From: Actinobacteria bacterium UBA2184
GTDB taxonomy: Bacteria > Actinomycetota > Coriobacteriia > Anaerosomatales > Anaerosomataceae
Length of the DNA: 27,089 nt
NCBI GenBank assembly: GCA_002328745.1
Contig: DCVQ01000004.1
Location: 1-27,089 of the forward strand
Direction of reading: 5' to 3'
Shown: positions 14,223-22,222 of the stretch, one piece after another
Position numbering within the stretch: position 1 is the first letter of the stretch
Layout of the letters: every line of letters begins with the position of its first letter
Program-made: the position numbers and the translations under genes
The notes under the pieces: generated by a model
What the model was told of the DNA's origin: nothing
What the model saw: only the letters and a program-made list of their open reading frames with translations
Database searches by the model: none

Positions 14223-14486
14223 ATGATCATCTCAGACGAGCAGGTCCGGCGAGCGGTCGAGTACCTGCGTACATCAGAGGAACACCAAGACGATCCTGCG
14301 GCCACCGTGGGTGAACCGGCGTCCACCGAACTCGTATCGCGCGTCAGGGCCGAGGTGGAGCGTCTTCCGGACGTGCGTGAGGATCGGATTGCGCACGCTC
14401 GCGTGCTGATGGCCGACGACCTGCCGCCGGCCGAGGAGTTGGCCAGCAAGCTGATCGGGCGGATCATCTCGGACTCGGTGCGCTGA
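14223..14486 (+). CDS. FlgM-like small protein (possible anti-sigma factor)
   Basis: An 87-residue soluble protein. Its C-terminal half, LPDVREDRIAHARVLM followed by PPAEELASKLIGRI, follows the FlgM pattern of a VRxxRV helix, a short turn and a helix ending in A-x-K-h-I. FlgM proteins bind and inhibit the flagellar-type sigma factor. The usual GTY turn is replaced by ADDL, so the match is partial. The N-terminus (MIISDEQVRRAVEYLR) is helical and is not part of the canonical family. ATG 14223 lacks a visible ribosome-binding site but begins the conserved-looking protein; upstream in-frame codons would run through the leader hairpins. It has its own promoter, leader and terminator and lies beside a pilus ATPase gene. 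No sigma factor or flagellar gene is in the window. Confidence 0.5.
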   Translation: MIISDEQVRRAVEYLRTSEEHQDDPAATVGEPASTELVSRVRAEVERLPDVREDRIAHARVLMADDLPPAEELASKLIGRIISDSVR

Positions 14487-14508
14487 ACGACCGTTAGAGC
14501 GGATCACC

Positions 14509-14540
14509 ACACGGACCCCACGGGTCCGTGTTTGTTTGTG
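14509..14540 (+). terminator. Intrinsic terminator after the FlgM-like gene
   Basis: A perfect 10-bp stem, ACACGGACCC (14509-14518) with GGGTCCGTGT (14522-14531), has a 3-base loop and is followed by TTGTTTGTG. It separates the FlgM-like gene from pilB, which therefore needs its own promoter within about 14541-14636. I could not identify a convincing one there. Confidence 0.9.
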
Positions 14541-14636
14541 CGTGCCTGGAGACCTGCATTTGTTACGATTGAGCGGATTGTCGCGCCCAAACGCACGATC
14601 GTTCACCGTCAGCATCCGAGGGGGAGGCTGGGCAGC

Positions 14637-16301
14637 GTGGCGTACACGAGGGACCGTCTCGGCAGCCTGCTGTTGCGCGCGGGTGTCATCAGCGAAGACC
14701 AGCTGTTCTCGGCGCTCGAGAGGCAGCGGGTCGCCGGCGGCAAACTCGGGCAGGTGCTCGTGCGCGACCTCGTGGTGGACGAGGAGACCCTGGCGCGCTT
14801 CCTTGCCGAGCAGAAGGACCTCGAGTACGTCAGCCTGGCGTCGTACGCCATCGATCGCGAGGCGGCAGCGCTGATCCCCGAGCGGCTCGCGCGCAGGGCG
14901 CTCGTCGTGCCCATCGGTTACCGCGACGGCTCTCTCGTGCTCGCGATGGCCGACCCGCTCGACGTCGAGGCGATCGACGACGTCCGCCTGCGTACCGGCC
15001 GGATCGTGATGCCGGTCGTCTCCACGCCGACGCAGGTGCTCTACGCGATCGACAAGTTCATCACTGGCGCGGATGCCTACGAGCAGATCCTGCCGGCCTA
15101 CGAGGAGGCTGTGGAGGAGGTCGAGGTCGCCGGCGAGGAAGTGCCGATAGTCCGCCTCGTGAACCAGCTCCTCCGCGAAGCCGTGCTCGACGGTGCGAGC
15201 GACGTGCATATCGAGCCGGAACCGGACGGGACGCGCGTGCGGTTCAGGGTGGATGGTGTTCTTCACGAGGTGATGCGGGTGCCGCCGGGCGCACGGGCGG
15301 GGCTGCTGAGCCGCGTGAAGGTGATGGCCGAGCTGGACATAGCCGAGCGGAGACGTCCGCAGGACGGCCGCATCAGGATCGCCGTGAACGACCGGTCGGT
15401 GGACCTGCGCGTCGCGACGCTGCCGACACCGCACGGTGAGAACATCGTGATCCGCGTGCTCGGCCACGACACGCATCTGCTCACGCTGCACGATCTGGGC
15501 ATGGACGAGCCGCACCGGGCGATCCTCGAGGGCTTCCTCTCGCGACCGTACGGCGAAGTGCTCATCTCGGGTCCGACCGGCTCGGGCAAGTCCACGACCC
15601 TCTACAGCTGTCTGCAGCGGCTGAACGACGTGTCGCGCAAGATCATCACGATCGAGGACCCGATCGAGTACCAGATCGCCGGGATCACGCAGATGGCGGT
15701 GAATCCTCACATCAGGATGGGGTTCGCGCAACTGCTGCGCACCGTGCTGCGCTCGGACCCGGACGTGGTGATGGTGGGGGAGATCCGGGATGCCGAGACC
15801 GCGCAGATCGCGACGCGCGCGGCGCTCACCGGCCATCTGGTGCTGTCGTCGATACACACCAACGACGCGCCGTCGGCGCTGACACGTCTGGCGGACATGG
15901 AGGTCGCGCCGTTCGTCGCTTCCAGCGCGCTGGTCGGCGTGGTCGCGCAGCGGCTCGCACGTCGGCTCTGCCCGGCATGCCGTGAGCTCACGGACGTGAC
16001 CGAGGCGTACGTGACGGAGCGGGGCTTCACGTTCGAGGAGATCGGCAGCGGCCCCCTGTACGTCCCGTCGGTCGGAGGGTGCGACGAGTGTCACAACCGC
16101 GGGTACCGCGGGCGCATCGGCATCTTCGAGGTCATGGAGATGGATGCCGAGCTGACGAGGCTGTACCTCGCGCAGGCCTCGACCGACCTGTTGCGTGCGG
16201 CGGCGCTCGCCTCGGGCATGAAGACACTGAGGCGTGACGCGCTCGAGAAGGTGTTCGCGGGCCTTACGAGCCTCGACGAAGTCGCCCGCGTCGTCGTCTG
16301 A
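14637..16301 (+). CDS. pilB: Type IV pilus / type II secretion assembly ATPase (PilB/GspE)
   Basis: Cytoplasmic hexameric ATPase that powers pilin polymerisation. In 554 residues, the N-terminal T2SSE_N-type domain (about 1-140) precedes the ATPase core. Core motifs are Walker A GPTGSGKST (312-320), Asp box ITIEDPIEY (337-345), Walker B VVMVGEIRD (377-385) and His box TGHLVLSSIHTND (398-410). The zinc-binding tetracysteine CPAC (445-448) and CDEC (482-485) marks assembly ATPases and is absent from the retraction ATPase PilT. GTG 14637 follows GAGGGGGAGG (14619-14628). No pilC, pilT, pilin or prepilin peptidase is nearby; the gene instead heads a nucleoside-salvage operon, with 19 bases before deoB. 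Confidence 0.93.
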   Translation: MAYTRDRLGSLLLRAGVISEDQLFSALERQRVAGGKLGQVLVRDLVVDEETLARFLAEQKDLEYVSLASYAIDREAAALIPERLARRALVVPIGYRDGSLVLAMADPLDVEAIDDVRLRTGRIVMPVVSTPTQVLYAIDKFITGADAYEQILPAYEEAVEEVEVAGEEVPIVRLVNQLLREAVLDGASDVHIEPEPDGTRVRFRVDGVLHEVMRVPPGARAGLLSRVKVMAELDIAERRRPQDGRIRIAVNDRSVDLRVATLPTPHGENIVIRVLGHDTHLLTLHDLGMDEPHRAILEGFLSRPYGEVLISGPTGSGKSTTLYSCLQRLNDVSRKIITIEDPIEYQIAGITQMAVNPHIRMGFAQLLRTVLRSDPDVVMVGEIRDAETAQIATRAALTGHLVLSSIHTNDAPSALTRLADMEVAPFVASSALVGVVAQRLARRLCPACRELTDVTEAYVTERGFTFEEIGSGPLYVPSVGGCDECHNRGYRGRIGIFEVMEMDAELTRLYLAQASTDLLRAAALASGMKTLRRDALEKVFAGLTSLDEVARVVV

Positions 16302-16320
16302 TCCGCCCTTGGAGGGACCT

Positions 16321-17526
16321 GTGATCGAACCGAAGCGCGATCCTCGCGCGATAGTGCTCGTGCTCGACAGCGTGGGAGCGGGCGAGCTGCCCGATGCCGC
16401 GGACTACGGCGATGTGGGCTCCAACACCCTCGGGAACACCTCGAGAGCGGTCGGAGGCCTCACCATGCCCCACCTCGGCGCGATGGGTCTCGGCAACATC
16501 ACGCCCATGCTCGGGGTGCCGCCCACGGAGGCGCCCTCCGCGTCGTGGGGGCGCAATGCCGAGCGGTCCGCGGGCAAGGACACCACCACCGGGCACTGGG
16601 AGATGATGGGCCTCATGCTGGAGCAGCCGTTCCCGACGTATCCGGACGGCTTCCCCGCCGAGGTGATCGAGGAGTTCTGCCACCGCACGGGCTACCCCGC
16701 GGTGCTCGGCAACACGGTGGCGAGCGGCACGGTGATCATCAACGAGCTCGGTGATGATCACATGGAGACCGGTCTGCCGATCGTGTACACGTCGGCCGAT
16801 TCGGTGTTCCAGATCGCAGCTCACGAGGAGCGTTTCGGCCTCGACCGGCTCTACGACGTGAGCGAGACCGCGCGTGCCATGCTCACCGGGGAGCACTGCG
16901 TGGGACGCGTCATCGCGCGGCCGTTCGTGGGTCCGGACGAGAACGGCGTGTACCAGCGCACGCACCGGCGGCGCGACTATGCCGTGAAGCCCTTCGAGCC
17001 CACGGTGCTCGACCTGTTGCAGGACGCCGGCGTGCCGGTCTTCGGCGTGGGGAAGATCGGGGACATCTTCGCGTGGCAGGGGATCACCTCATCGCCGCAC
17101 GTGACCGACAACATGGACGGCTTCGACCACCTCCTCGAAGAGGTGCGCAGGCCCGAGCAGGGGTTCGTGTTCTGCAATCTCGTCGACTTCGACATGCTCT
17201 GGGGCCACCGCAATGACGTGGTGGCGTACGCCGAGGGCCTCGAGGCGGTGGACCGGCGGATGCCCGAGCTTCTCCACGCGATGGCCGACGGCGACTTGCT
17301 GATCATCACCGCCGATCACGGATGCGATCCCACCACCGCATGGTCGACCGACCACAGCCGGGAATACACGCCGCTCATCGCGAAGCTGAAGGGCGTCGAC
17401 GCCGGTGCCGCTCTCGGGACGCGTACGTCGTTCGCGGACGTTGGAGAGACAGTGCTCGACTTCTACGGTCTGCGCGACCGGTGCGGACGGGGAACGTCCT
17501 TCCTCCAGGAGGTGCGTGACGCATGA
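16321..17526 (+). CDS. deoB: Phosphopentomutase
   Basis: Interconverts (deoxy)ribose 1-phosphate and 5-phosphate in nucleoside catabolism; cytoplasmic, alkaline-phosphatase superfamily, two Mn ions. The 401 residues show the metal ligand Asp16 in VLVLDSVGAGELPDA, the phospho-acceptor threonine region GKDTTTGHWE (85-94), NLVDFDMLWGHRND, and the metal cluster ADHGCDPTTAWSTDHSREY. The length is normal for DeoB. GTG 16321 is chosen because GGAGGG lies 5-10 bases upstream; the longer frame has no similarity. The ATGA overlap with deoA links two consecutive steps, phosphorolysis and mutation of the sugar phosphate. Confidence 0.97.
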   Translation: MIEPKRDPRAIVLVLDSVGAGELPDAADYGDVGSNTLGNTSRAVGGLTMPHLGAMGLGNITPMLGVPPTEAPSASWGRNAERSAGKDTTTGHWEMMGLMLEQPFPTYPDGFPAEVIEEFCHRTGYPAVLGNTVASGTVIINELGDDHMETGLPIVYTSADSVFQIAAHEERFGLDRLYDVSETARAMLTGEHCVGRVIARPFVGPDENGVYQRTHRRRDYAVKPFEPTVLDLLQDAGVPVFGVGKIGDIFAWQGITSSPHVTDNMDGFDHLLEEVRRPEQGFVFCNLVDFDMLWGHRNDVVAYAEGLEAVDRRMPELLHAMADGDLLIITADHGCDPTTAWSTDHSREYTPLIAKLKGVDAGAALGTRTSFADVGETVLDFYGLRDRCGRGTSFLQEVRDA

Positions 17527-18824
17527 GGTCCATCGAGGAGCTCATCGAGGTCAAGCGCGACGGCGGCACTCACACGCCGGAGGAGCTGCAGCGCCTCGTC
17601 ACGGCCTTCGTCTCGGGCGAGATGCCCGACTACCAGATGGCGGCGTGGCTGATGGCGGCGTTCATCCGGGGACTCGACAGCGCCGAGACGGCGGCGCTCA
17701 CCGAAGCGATGGCGCGCTCCGGCCGGATGGTCGACCTGTCGGGCGTGCCGGGCGTCAAGGTCGACAAGCACTCCACCGGCGGCGTGGGCGACACGACGAC
17801 GCTGGTGCTCGCACCCCTCGTAGCGAGCTGCGGCGTGCCGGTGGCGAAGATGAGCGGACGCGGACTCGGGTTCACCGGCGGCACGCTCGACAAGCTCGAG
17901 GCGATTCCCGGATTCCGGGTCCAGCTGGAGCCCGAGGCTTTCCTGGCGCAGGTGCGCGACATCGGCATTGCCGTGATCGCGCAGAGCGCCGACGTGGATC
18001 CGGCGGACAAGAAGATGTACGCGCTTCGCGACGTCACGGCCACCGTGCCCTCGATGCCGCTCATCGTCGGGTCGATCATCTCGAAGAAGGTCGCCGGTGG
18101 CGCAGATGCGATCGTGCTCGACGTGAAGGTCGGCTCGGGCGCCTTCATGAAGACGGAAGCCGAGGCGAGGGCGCTCGGGGCCGAGCTCTCCCGGGTCGGG
18201 GAGCTCCTGGGGCGCCGCATCGAGTGCATCCTCACCGACATGGACCAACCGCTCGGCCGTGCGGTAGGAAACGCGCTCGAGGTTCGGGAGGCGATCGAGA
18301 CGCTGCGCGGTGAGGGACCGGAGGACCTGACCGAACTGTGTCTCGTGCTCGGCGCCAAGATGCTTGTGCTCGGCGAGCGGGCGCAGGACACGGTGGCCGC
18401 TCGTGCCCTGCTCGAGGCCAGTATCCGTGACGGACGCGCCATAGAGAAGTTCAAGGCGTGGGTGGCGGCGCAGGGCGGCGACGCCCGCGTCGCGGACGAC
18501 CCCTCGCTTCTGGCTGTGGGCGCGCAGACGCGCGAGGTCGTCGCCGACCGGGAGGGGTGGGTCGAGGGCTTCGACGCCGAGGGAGTGGGGCGCGCCGCGA
18601 TGACGCTCGGCGCGGGTCGCGCGCGCACGGACGACGCTGTCGATCCGGGCGCGGGACTCCTGCTCGCGGTCAAGACGGGCGAGCGTGTCTCGCGCGGCGA
18701 CCTGCTCGGCACGCTCTACACCAGCGATGCTGCGCTTCTCGACGAGGCCGAGCGCCGGCTGTGCTCGGCGATCCGCATCGGGGATGCGCCGGCGGAGCCG
18801 CCGGCCCTCTTCCTCGAGGTGTGA
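17523..18824 (+). CDS. deoA: Pyrimidine-nucleoside / thymidine phosphorylase
   Basis: Cleaves thymidine, uridine or deoxyuridine with phosphate to give the base and (deoxy)ribose 1-phosphate, which DeoB then converts. The 433 residues match the NP-II family: phosphate-binding KHSTGGVGD (82-90), the signature SGRGLGFTGGTLDK (111-124), DVKVGSGAFMKT, and the C-terminal domain ending with TGERVSRGDLLGTLYTSD. The length suits both bacterial pyrimidine-nucleoside phosphorylase (Pdp) and thymidine phosphorylase (DeoA); sequence inspection alone does not decide the base specificity. It overlaps deoB by four bases and ends one base before the next start. Confidence 0.95.
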   Translation: MRSIEELIEVKRDGGTHTPEELQRLVTAFVSGEMPDYQMAAWLMAAFIRGLDSAETAALTEAMARSGRMVDLSGVPGVKVDKHSTGGVGDTTTLVLAPLVASCGVPVAKMSGRGLGFTGGTLDKLEAIPGFRVQLEPEAFLAQVRDIGIAVIAQSADVDPADKKMYALRDVTATVPSMPLIVGSIISKKVAGGADAIVLDVKVGSGAFMKTEAEARALGAELSRVGELLGRRIECILTDMDQPLGRAVGNALEVREAIETLRGEGPEDLTELCLVLGAKMLVLGERAQDTVAARALLEASIRDGRAIEKFKAWVAAQGGDARVADDPSLLAVGAQTREVVADREGWVEGFDAEGVGRAAMTLGAGRARTDDAVDPGAGLLLAVKTGERVSRGDLLGTLYTSDAALLDEAERRLCSAIRIGDAPAEPPALFLEV

Positions 18825-18825
18825 G

Positions 18826-21486
18826 GTGAGCCGCCCGCGGTCGAAGGCGATGCGCCGCGTCACCACGGTGATCGTCGGCCACGCGAACCCCGACTTCGAT
18901 GCGTACGCCTCGATGGTCGCCGCCTCGAAGCTCTTCGAGGACGCGAGGGCGGTCTATCTCGGATCCCAGAACGCCAACGTGCGCGAGTTCCACAACCTGC
19001 ACGAGGACTTCGTGGCGTTCACCGACCTCAAGTCTCTCGATCTCGCAGGCATCGAGCGCGTGGTCCTCGTCGACACCCGCGATCCCGGCCGCGTAGGTCC
19101 GATCGGGGACGTGGTGCGCCGCAGCGGTGTGGAGGTGATCGTCTACGACCATCATCCGCGACAGGGAGATGACGTGCAGGCCGACCAGGACCACTCGGCG
19201 CCTGTGGGCGCCACCACGTCGATCCTGGTGCACGAGATCCGGGACAGGGGCGTCACCATCACGCCGCTCGAAGCGACGGTGATGCTGCTCGGCATACACG
19301 AGGACACGGGCTCGCTCACGTATCCGGGGTCGACGGCGTACGATGCCGAGGCGGCGGCGTTCCTGATGGGCGCAGGCGCCGAGATGGAGGTCCTGAACCA
19401 GTTCCTGTCCCGGACGCTCGATGTGGCGCAGCGCGAGATCCTCGACATGCTGCTGGACTCGCTCGAAGTATGGGATATCCGCGGCCAGGAGGTCGCGGTC
19501 GGCACGGCGGTCGCGGCCCAGTACGTCGATTCGGCCTCCGTGCTCACGCACTACATCTGCGAGGACCTCGGGTACCGCGTCGCGGTCGCGCTCATCGACA
19601 TGTCCGAGAGGCTCCACGTGGTGGGCCGGAGCAGGGTGGCCGAGGTCGACATCGGCGCCGTGCTGAAGCACCTCGGCGGCGGAGGGCACCCGCAGGCGGC
19701 ATCGGCGGCGCTCAGGGGGACGACGCGCGACGACGCGCTCGCCCGGCTGCGCGATGCGCTCTCGCTCGAGGTGTCGCCGCCGCTCACGGCGGGCGACATC
19801 GCGAGCGCCCCGGTTCGCTCGATCGGTCCGGATGTGTCGATGGCCGAGGCCGGACGCATCATGGCGACCTGGGGCCACGGCGGACTGCCGGTGATCGAGG
19901 ACGACAGGCTCGTGGGGCTGGTCACCCGCAAGGACGTGGACAAGGCGTCCCGGCACGGTCTCGACCACGCTCCCGTCACGGGGTTCATGGCCCGGCAGCC
20001 CATCACGGTGGGGCCGGACGCGGATCTTGCCGGCCTCGAGCGGCTGCTCGTGCGCTCGGGGATCGGGCGGGTGCCGGTCGTCCGCGACGGGCACGTGATG
20101 GGCATCGTGACACGTAAGGACCTGCTGCGCGCCGAGCACGGGGAGTCGTATCTCGACCGCACGGTCAGCCGGCAGCGCGCGGAGGCATCGCGACGGTTCA
20201 TGGAGTCGCTCGACGGTCTGCCCCCAGACGTGGTGGAGGCGCTGCGGACGGTCGGTCGTCTGGCGGACGAGGCCGGTTTCCGGGCGCACGCCGTGGGCGG
20301 GTTCGTGCGCGACATGCTGCTCGGCGGGGAGAACCTCGACCTCGACATCGTGGTCGAGGGCGACGGGCTGGCGTTCGCGCTCGACATCGCCGCGCGGCTC
20401 GACAAGCGCGTGAAGGTGCACCGCCGCTTCGGCACAGCGGTCCTCGTGTGGTCACGGACGCTTCATATCGACCTCACGAGCGCGCGGACCGAGTACTACC
20501 AGCGGCCCGGGGCGCTTCCCACGGTGGAGCGATCATCGCTTCGGCAGGACCTGTTCCGCCGCGACTTCTCGATCAACGCCATGGCGGCGTGCATCAACCC
20601 TGACTGCTTCGGGCAGATCGCCGACCCGTTCGGCGGGCTGGCGGACCTCGAGCGAGGCGTCATCAGGACGCTCCACTCGCTGTCGTTCGTAGAGGACCCG
20701 ACGCGCGTCTTGCGTGCGGCGCGCTTCGCCGAGCGGTTCGGCTTCGAGATCGACCCCTCGACGGGTGCGCTGCTGAGGCAGGCCGTGGACATGGGGATGC
20801 TCGACGAAGTGAGCGGAGCGCGCATCCGCGAGGAGCTGCTCGACATCATCGACGAGGAGCGGGTCGCCGAGGTCCTGGAGCGGCTCGACGCGAGCGGCGC
20901 CCTGGCGGGCCTCGTGCCCGACGGGGTGAGCGCCGCGCGGGCGGTCGGCGACGTACGCGGATGCGTGTCGGCGTACGAGGCGCTTGCGCCGCGCTTCTCG
21001 CGCGTGCCGCGACGGCGCACGTCGCTCATCACCGCGCTCGCAGGCGGCGGGAGCCGCGCGTCGGCCGATCGCTGGTGCCGGTGGCTGCGGTTCGGGCGTG
21101 AGTACTCGGAGCCGGCGGTCTACGCGGCCGAGCACGGCGACGCGCTCGTGGCGAGGCTCAAGGACCGGCGCAAGATGCGGCCGAGCCGCCTCTACGCGCT
21201 GCTCGCCGAAGCCCCGGCCGAGGCGCTGGTGTACGTGTGGATGCGCGGCGGGGAGACGGTGCGCCGTCGGGTCGAGGAGTTCATGAGCGAGCTCTCCGTC
21301 GCGAAGATGGCCGTGTCGGGAGCGGACCTGATCGAGCTCGGCCTCGAACCGGGGCCTGCGTTCTCTGGTATCCTGGCGCAGGCCCGCGCGGACCGCCTGG
21401 ACGGCAGGGCGGTCGGTCGCAAGGCCGAGCTCGAGAATCTCTCGCGGCTCGTGCGTCGCAGCCGCTCGTCGTCTGGAGACCGATGA
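18826..21486 (+). CDS. DHH phosphoesterase-CBS-tRNA nucleotidyltransferase fusion
   Basis: A three-part protein of 886 residues. Part 1 (about 12-315) is a DHH/DHHA1 phosphoesterase like NrnA: GHANPDFDAYAS (18-29), VDTRD, YDHH (107-110), HEDTGS and the DHHA1 signature GGGGHPQA; all metal ligands are present. Part 2 (about 322-435) is a CBS pair, with repeated GLVTRKD and GIVTRKD ends, which usually binds adenosine nucleotides. Part 3 (about 465-885) is a class II tRNA nucleotidyltransferase / poly(A) polymerase head: HAVGGFVRDMLLG, catalytic DLDIVV, RRDFSINAMA and EDPTRVLRAARFAERFGF. It resembles the long Aquifex-type A-adding or CC-adding enzymes. CCA-adding, A-adding and CC-adding activities cannot be separated here. 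GTG 18826 is used; ATG 18850 is an alternative. It is coupled to the M50 gene by ATGA. Confidence 0.9.
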   Translation: MSRPRSKAMRRVTTVIVGHANPDFDAYASMVAASKLFEDARAVYLGSQNANVREFHNLHEDFVAFTDLKSLDLAGIERVVLVDTRDPGRVGPIGDVVRRSGVEVIVYDHHPRQGDDVQADQDHSAPVGATTSILVHEIRDRGVTITPLEATVMLLGIHEDTGSLTYPGSTAYDAEAAAFLMGAGAEMEVLNQFLSRTLDVAQREILDMLLDSLEVWDIRGQEVAVGTAVAAQYVDSASVLTHYICEDLGYRVAVALIDMSERLHVVGRSRVAEVDIGAVLKHLGGGGHPQAASAALRGTTRDDALARLRDALSLEVSPPLTAGDIASAPVRSIGPDVSMAEAGRIMATWGHGGLPVIEDDRLVGLVTRKDVDKASRHGLDHAPVTGFMARQPITVGPDADLAGLERLLVRSGIGRVPVVRDGHVMGIVTRKDLLRAEHGESYLDRTVSRQRAEASRRFMESLDGLPPDVVEALRTVGRLADEAGFRAHAVGGFVRDMLLGGENLDLDIVVEGDGLAFALDIAARLDKRVKVHRRFGTAVLVWSRTLHIDLTSARTEYYQRPGALPTVERSSLRQDLFRRDFSINAMAACINPDCFGQIADPFGGLADLERGVIRTLHSLSFVEDPTRVLRAARFAERFGFEIDPSTGALLRQAVDMGMLDEVSGARIREELLDIIDEERVAEVLERLDASGALAGLVPDGVSAARAVGDVRGCVSAYEALAPRFSRVPRRRTSLITALAGGGSRASADRWCRWLRFGREYSEPAVYAAEHGDALVARLKDRRKMRPSRLYALLAEAPAEALVYVWMRGGETVRRRVEEFMSELSVAKMAVSGADLIELGLEPGPAFSGILAQARADRLDGRAVGRKAELENLSRLVRRSRSSSGDR

Positions 21487-22163
21487 ACGACATCTGGTTC
21501 CGCGTACTGGAACTCGCGCTGTTCGTCCCGGCGATCGTCCTTCACGAGGTGTCCCACGGCTACGTGTCGTACCGGCTCGGCGACCCCACCGCGAAGATGC
21601 GCGGACGCCTGACGCTCAATCCCGTCGCGCACGTGGACCCGTTCGGCACGGTCCTCTTGCCGCTGCTGCTGTGGTTCGGCGGAGGTCCCATTTTCGGGTA
21701 CGCGAAGCCCGTTCCGATCAACCCGCACTACTACAAGGACTACCGCAAGGGCATGATGCTCACCGGGCTCGCGGGCCCGGCGACCAACCTCGGACTCGCG
21801 CTGGCGTCGGCCCTTCTCGCCTTCGGGATCGAGCTGGTGGCCCGCGGGACGCTTGCGCTCGGAGGAGAGGCCGGCCTCGACGTGCTCGGCATCGTCTGGT
21901 ACGCGTTCTTCTACTTCGCGCAGATCAACCTGGTGCTGATGTTCTTCAACCTGATACCGATACCGCCGCTCGATGGCTCGCGCGTGCTGCCGCTGTTCCT
22001 CTCGGACCGTGCGCTCGAGTCGTATCACCGCTTCGAGCAGTACGGCATCCTGGTGTTCTTCGCCGTGATGCTGCTCGGCCCGCAGCTGCTCGGGATCGAC
22101 ATCATCGGCGCGTACTTCGATGTGACCGTATGGCCGATACTGAAGCTTCTGTTCGGCCTGTGA
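21483..22163 (+). CDS. Site-2 protease family membrane metalloprotease (M50)
   Basis: Intramembrane zinc protease of family M50 in 226 residues with about five to six hydrophobic segments. The zinc motif HEVSH (His21, Glu22, His25) lies in TM1, and the third ligand Asp164 is in NLIPIPPLDGSRVL. The short form, with neither PDZ nor CBS domain, is the YwhC-like subgroup found beside trpS and scpA in many Gram-positive genomes; the substrate is unknown. ATG 21483 overlaps the preceding stop (ATGA). No terminator is visible before trpS, so read-through is possible. Confidence 0.93.
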   Translation: MNDIWFRVLELALFVPAIVLHEVSHGYVSYRLGDPTAKMRGRLTLNPVAHVDPFGTVLLPLLLWFGGGPIFGYAKPVPINPHYYKDYRKGMMLTGLAGPATNLGLALASALLAFGIELVARGTLALGGEAGLDVLGIVWYAFFYFAQINLVLMFFNLIPIPPLDGSRVLPLFLSDRALESYHRFEQYGILVFFAVMLLGPQLLGIDIIGAYFDVTVWPILKLLFGL

Positions 22164-22177
22164 CCGCTCGCCTGCGG

Positions 22178-22183
22178 TAGAAT
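22178..22183 (+). promoter_or_regulatory. Possible -10 element before trpS
   Basis: TAGAAT, five of six matches to the -10 consensus, lies 40 bases before the trpS start in a 59-base gap. No convincing -35 box is found 16-18 bases upstream, so this is a weak call. Confidence 0.25.
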
Positions 22184-22222
22184 ACGTTCCGTCGCTCCCG
22201 ACCCGAGGGGACTGTTCGCCCG

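Noticed and set aside
14541..14636. Promoter for pilB, for example TACGAT at 14564-14569 as a -10 box
   Set aside because: No acceptable -35 hexamer lies 16-18 bases upstream, so I do not annotate it.
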